In this document: piece after piece, positions 61,307 through 64,000 of the stretch | Layout: each line of letters opens with the position of its first letter | How positions within the stretch are numbered: the first letter of the stretch is position 1 | Source of the DNA: Moduliflexus sp964602655 | Lineage (GTDB): Bacteria; Moduliflexota; Moduliflexia; Moduliflexales; Moduliflexaceae | NCBI GenBank assembly: GCA_964602655.1 | Contig: CAZRSF010000012.1 | Span: 1 to 64,000, forward strand | Length of the DNA: 64,000 nucleotides | Direction of reading: 5' to 3' | The notes under the pieces: generated by a model | What the model was told of the DNA's origin: nothing | The model's input: only the letters and a program-made list of their open reading frames with translations | The model's database searches: none | Made by a program: the position numbers and the translations under genes

Positions 61307-62029
61307 TTAACTCTCACCCTTTTCAACCTGTCCGAACTCTAATTCTACAGGTGTCGAACGTCCGAAAATAGTAACCATGACCTTCAACTTCCCTTGTTCA
61401 GGATAAATATGATCTATCACACCGGAAAAATTGCTGAATGGCCCATCAATAATTCGGACAGACTCTCCTTGCTCAAAAAGGACTTTTGGTTGAGGACGTT
61501 CTGATGTTTCCTTCATTTGCTTCAGAATGGCCTCGACCTCAGTATCTAACAGCGGCGAGGGTTTCGCACCTCCGACAAATCCGGAAACTTTTGGCGTATT
61601 ACGAATCGCATACCAGACTTCATCATCAATTTCCATTTTCACAAACACATACCCAGGGAAAGATCGTTTTGTAAAAACCTGTTTTTTCCCACCCTTGACT
61701 TCCATCACATCTTCAGTGGGAATTAAAATCTCTGACACTCGCGCAGCTAATCCAAGCGATTGCAAGCGCTGCTCCAGGTTTTCTTTAACAACCTTTTCAA
61801 AACCAGAATACGTATGAATCACATACCATTTATGAATATGATTCTTTAATTCATGAAACGCCTCATCTCCAATAGTTGCTCGTTGAGCGTCAGACAGACT
61901 GTCAAGCCTCACGGCCACCCACTCACTTTCCTTCTGCATGCCTTCGGTTAAAATTGCTTCGGCATCAGGAAAGCGTACCACAAAATCTTGATACTCTTGC
62001 TTCTTGAGATACGCCCATTTTTCTTGCAT
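61307..62029 (-). CDS. nusG: Transcription factor NusG with extended N-terminus
   Basis: 240 residues. Residues ~67-180 are the NGN domain (KWYVIHTYSGFEKVVKENLEQR, FTKRSFPGYVFVKMEIDDEVWYAIRNTPKVSGFVG); ~188-240 is the KOW domain (GESVRIIDGPFSNFSGVIDHIYPEQGKLKVMVTIFGRSTPVELEF). Unlike usual NusG, ~66 residues precede the NGN (from MQEKWAYLKKQEYQDFVV to HELKNHIH). The far start is supported by AGAGGG before the ATG at 62029, and no good internal start exists. It sits 19 bases after secE and before rplK, the house-keeping position, so it is the true NusG and not an RfaH-like paralogue. Confidence 0.95.
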   Translation of the reverse strand: MQEKWAYLKKQEYQDFVVRFPDAEAILTEGMQKESEWVAVRLDSLSDAQRATIGDEAFHELKNHIHKWYVIHTYSGFEKVVKENLEQRLQSLGLAARVSEILIPTEDVMEVKGGKKQVFTKRSFPGYVFVKMEIDDEVWYAIRNTPKVSGFVGGAKPSPLLDTEVEAILKQMKETSERPQPKVLFEQGESVRIIDGPFSNFSGVIDHIYPEQGKLKVMVTIFGRSTPVELEFGQVEKGES

Positions 62030-62048
62030 AACACCCTCTCGCCACTAC

Positions 62049-62240
62049 TTACCCGAAGAAGCGAATCAGCCGAGACATCATTTGAAAAAAGATCACATCA
62101 AGAAGCCCTAAACACAATCCGGCTGCCACAGAAAGCACGATCACCAACGTCGTTGCCCCAACAATTTCTTTGCGACTGGGCCAAGATACCTTTTTCAACT
62201 CCAAACGAGCTTCTTTGAGAAATTGAAGTAATTTTTTCAT
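62049..62240 (-). CDS. secE: Protein translocase subunit SecE
   Basis: 63 residues. MKKLLQFLKEARLELKKVSWPSRKEIVGATTLVIVLSVAAG with the conserved VSWPSRKE hinge and one TM helix (~33-55). The start at 62240 (or an ATG three codons earlier) is used; the longer open frame runs back into the tRNA-Trp gene and is not translated. Confidence 0.95.
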   Translation of the reverse strand: MKKLLQFLKEARLELKKVSWPSRKEIVGATTLVIVLSVAAGLCLGLLDVIFFQMMSRLIRFFG

Positions 62241-62294
62241 ACCGTCCATTCCGTCCGAGTTAGCGCTTTGCTGACACGTCGAAAGAGAAAAAAA

Positions 62295-62368
62295 CAGACC
62301 AGGAGGGACTCGAACCCCCAACCCCCGGATTTGGAGTCCGGAGCTCTATCCACTTGAGCTACTGGTCT
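62295..62368 (-). tRNA. trnW: tRNA-Trp (anticodon CCA)
   Basis: A 74-nt cloverleaf: acceptor AGACCAG/CTGGTCT, D-stem GCTC/GAGC, anticodon stem CCGGA/TCCGG with loop CTCCAAA, T-loop TTCGAGT. The discriminator is G; CCA is not encoded. It lies between rpmG and secE, as in many bacteria. A T-run follows. Confidence 0.97.
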
Positions 62369-62415
62369 GTATAGACATAGACGAACAGATATTTTTCAAA
62401 AAATACGTACGGGTA

Positions 62416-62565
62416 CTATTTTGTTTCCCGATGCAATGTATGTTTCCGATCAAATCTGCAATACTTCTTTAACTCAAGCTTTTTAGGAGTCCGCTTTTTA
62501 TTTTTTGTCGTCGTATAATTACGACGTTTACACTCAGTACATGCCAATGTGATTATTTCACGCAT
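62416..62565 (-). CDS. rpmG: 50S ribosomal protein L33 (bL33)
   Basis: 49 residues, MREIITLACTECKRRNYTTTKN, then KKRTPKKLELKKYCRFDRKHTLHRETK. The first zinc pair is intact (Cys9, Cys12). In the second pair only one cysteine remains (YCRFD where C+ forms have Cys-X2-Cys), so zinc binding may be weakened. It lies between tuf and tRNA-Trp, the classical tuf-rpmG-trnW-secE-nusG order. Confidence 0.96.
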   Translation of the reverse strand: MREIITLACTECKRRNYTTTKNKKRTPKKLELKKYCRFDRKHTLHRETK

Positions 62566-62581
62566 AAGCGGATAAACAGAC

Positions 62582-62625
62582 ACAATTGTCGGCAGGCTTA
62601 CATCTCAATACCAGCCGACAATTGT
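62582..62625 (-). other. Hairpin between tuf and rpmG
   Basis: Perfect 12-pair stem ACAATTGTCGGC/GCCGACAATTGT around a 20-base loop, 13 bases after the tuf stop. No T-run follows, so it is probably an mRNA 3'-end stabiliser, a processing site or a partial attenuator. Confidence 0.6.
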
Positions 62626-62637
62626 CATCTTACATTC

Positions 62638-63831
62638 TTACTCAAGAATTTCAGCGACTACGCCAGACCCAACCGTCCGGCCACCTTCGCGAATGGCAAA
62701 CCGCAGTTCCTTCTCCATCGCGACCGGCACAATCAACTCCGCCGTAATCGAGACGTTATCGCCAGGCATCACCATCTCTACGCCTGCCGGCAAATCCATT
62801 GATCCGGTCACATCCGTAGTTCTGAAATAAAACTGCGGACGATACCCATTGAAGAACGGCGTATGCCGCCCTCCTTCTTCTTTGGACAACACGTAAATCG
62901 CACCCTTGAACTTCGTATGCGGCGTAATGCTTTTCGGCTGCGCCAACACCTGACCGCGCTCAATATCTTCCCGTTTCACGCCACGCAGCAGTACGCCGAT
63001 ATTATCGCCCGCCTGCGCTTCGTCCAACAGCTTCCGAAACATTTCCACACCCGTCGCGACCGTCTTGCGAGTATCTTTAAAGCCGACAACTTCCACTTCA
63101 TCGCCAACCTTGACACGCCCACGCTCTACACGACCGGTAGCCACCGTCCCGCGACCAGAAATACTAAATACGTCTTCCACTGGCATCAAGAACGGCTTAT
63201 CCACCGCACGCTCAGGCATCGGAATATACGAATCAATCGCCGCCATCAAGTCAAAAATACACTTCGTATCGGGACTATCCACCTCGCCGCTCTGCATCGC
63301 CTTCAAGGCTGACCCGCGAATAACAGGAATGTCATCGCCCGGATAATCATACTTACTCAACAATTCTCGAACTTCCAGTTCCACTAACTCCAACAACTCG
63401 TCGTCGTCCACCATATCCGTTTTATTCATAAAGACGACAATATAAGGTACGTTCACCTGACGCGCCAATAACACATGCTCCCGTGTTTGCGGCATCGGAC
63501 CATCAGCGGCACTCACAACCAGAATCGCGCCGTCCATCTGCGCAGCACCTGTAATCATATTCTTTACATAATCCGCATGACCAGGGCAATCCACATGCGC
63601 ATAATGCCGATTCTGCGTCTGATATTCGACGTGAGCAGTAGCAATCGTAATTCCGCGCGCCTTTTCTTCAGGAGCCTTATCAATCTGATCATAGGGGACG
63701 TACTCCGCCCACCCTTTTTTCGCCAAAACTTCAGTAATTGCTGCCGTCAAGGTGGTTTTACCATGATCTACGTGCCCAATCGTCCCCACGTTCACATGAG
63801 GCTTTGACCTGTCGAATTTTGCCTTTGCCAT
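62638..63831 (-). CDS. tuf: Elongation factor Tu
   Basis: 397 residues. G-domain motifs GHVDHGKTTL, DCPGHADYV and NKTDMVD are intact, and domains II-III are near-consensus (SISGRGTVATGRVERGRVKVGDEVE, QAGDNIGVLLRGVKREDIERGQVLA). GGAGGT precedes the ATG at 63831. Only copy in the window; it heads the cluster just after tRNA-Thr, the tufB-like place, and none follows fusA. Confidence 0.98.
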   Translation of the reverse strand: MAKAKFDRSKPHVNVGTIGHVDHGKTTLTAAITEVLAKKGWAEYVPYDQIDKAPEEKARGITIATAHVEYQTQNRHYAHVDCPGHADYVKNMITGAAQMDGAILVVSAADGPMPQTREHVLLARQVNVPYIVVFMNKTDMVDDDELLELVELEVRELLSKYDYPGDDIPVIRGSALKAMQSGEVDSPDTKCIFDLMAAIDSYIPMPERAVDKPFLMPVEDVFSISGRGTVATGRVERGRVKVGDEVEVVGFKDTRKTVATGVEMFRKLLDEAQAGDNIGVLLRGVKREDIERGQVLAQPKSITPHTKFKGAIYVLSKEEGGRHTPFFNGYRPQFYFRTTDVTGSMDLPAGVEMVMPGDNVSITAELIVPVAMEKELRFAIREGGRTVGSGVVAEILE

Positions 63832-63883
63832 TACTCAATACCTCCGTATATAAATTTTAACAATAAAAAAGACACAACGAGAA

Positions 63884-63956
63884 AGCCCACGACCGGATTT
63901 GAACCGGTGACCACTTGCTTACCATGCAAGTGCTCTACCGACTGAGCTACGCGGGC
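63884..63956 (-). tRNA. trnT: tRNA-Thr (anticodon GGT)
   Basis: A 73-nt cloverleaf: acceptor GCCCGCG/CGTGGGC, D-stem GCTC/GAGC, anticodon stem CTTGC/GCAAG with loop ATGGTAA, T-stem ACCGG/CCGGT with loop TTCAAAT. CCA is not encoded. It lies 53 bases before tuf, as thrT does before tufB in E. coli. Confidence 0.97.
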
Positions 63957-64000
63957 AAAAAACAAACAGACCTTCTCCACATCGTTTTACATACTCATAC

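Noticed and set aside
61307..62029. RfaH/LoaP-type NusG paralogue because of the extended N-terminus
   Set aside because: The gene is in the secE-nusG-rplK position and has canonical NGN and KOW motifs, so it is the housekeeping NusG.
62241..62321. N-terminal extension of SecE (GVRVPPGLFF...)
   Set aside because: These codons read through the 3' part of tRNA-Trp; SecE starts at the conserved MKKLLQFLKEARLELKK.

Overview
The window is a metagenome-style scaffold (one 10-base N gap at 46241-46250) from a Gram-negative-type bacterium. The envelope type is inferred from an RND efflux pump, an OmpA-domain protein, a small outer-membrane beta-barrel and an exosortase. Long chemoreceptors, a Wsp-like array, PATAN/DUF4388 proteins and an exosortase would fit a large-genome, surface-living, deeply branching lineage. 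Candidate phylum KSB3 (Moduliflexus/Vecturithrix-like) is only a guess and was not tested.

Left part (1-23 kb). On the minus strand, three tandem methyl-accepting chemotaxis proteins are followed by a CheW, a CheR-TPR methyltransferase and a second CheW that runs off the left edge. This is the WspA-B-C-D order of surface-sensing systems; the kinase, methylesterase and output regulator would lie beyond base 1. Two complex palindromic elements sit inside this operon. Next comes a minus-strand operon glmM - membrane fusion protein - RND permease. Then follow an endonuclease III, a low-specificity threonine aldolase, a secreted DUF4384-OmpA protein, a type-4 uracil-DNA glycosylase, a DegV lipid-binding protein, and two DUF4388/PATAN signalling proteins, one of them a response regulator.

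Middle part (23-31 kb). A compact minus-strand operon rimP-nusA-infB-ylxP-rbfA has a clear terminator and a promoter. An outer-membrane barrel gene, the RNase P RNA gene (rnpB, minus) and a divergent solitary exosortase gene (plus) follow.

Right part (31-64 kb). Everything is on the minus strand and forms the ribosome/RNA polymerase supercluster. In transcription order it reads tRNA-Thr, tuf, rpmG, tRNA-Trp, secE, nusG, rplK, rplA, rplJ, rplL, rpoB, rpoC, rpsL, rpsG, fusA, then the S10, spc and alpha gene series, ending at rplQ with a strong terminator. rplC is absent from its universal place between rpsJ and rplD. adk and map are absent between secY and infA. tuf heads the cluster instead of following fusA.

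Points most worth a second look: (1) the fusA locus, where two clearly different EF-G sequences that overlap by 44 aligned residues face each other across the N gap; (2) the missing rplC; (3) the Wsp-like array with three receptors; (4) a NusG with an unusual N-terminal extension of about 66 residues; (5) a cloverleaf-like palindromic repeat inside the chemosensory operon; (6) an exosortase next to rnpB without a visible substrate. Nothing in the window is a demonstrably new defence or mobile system.
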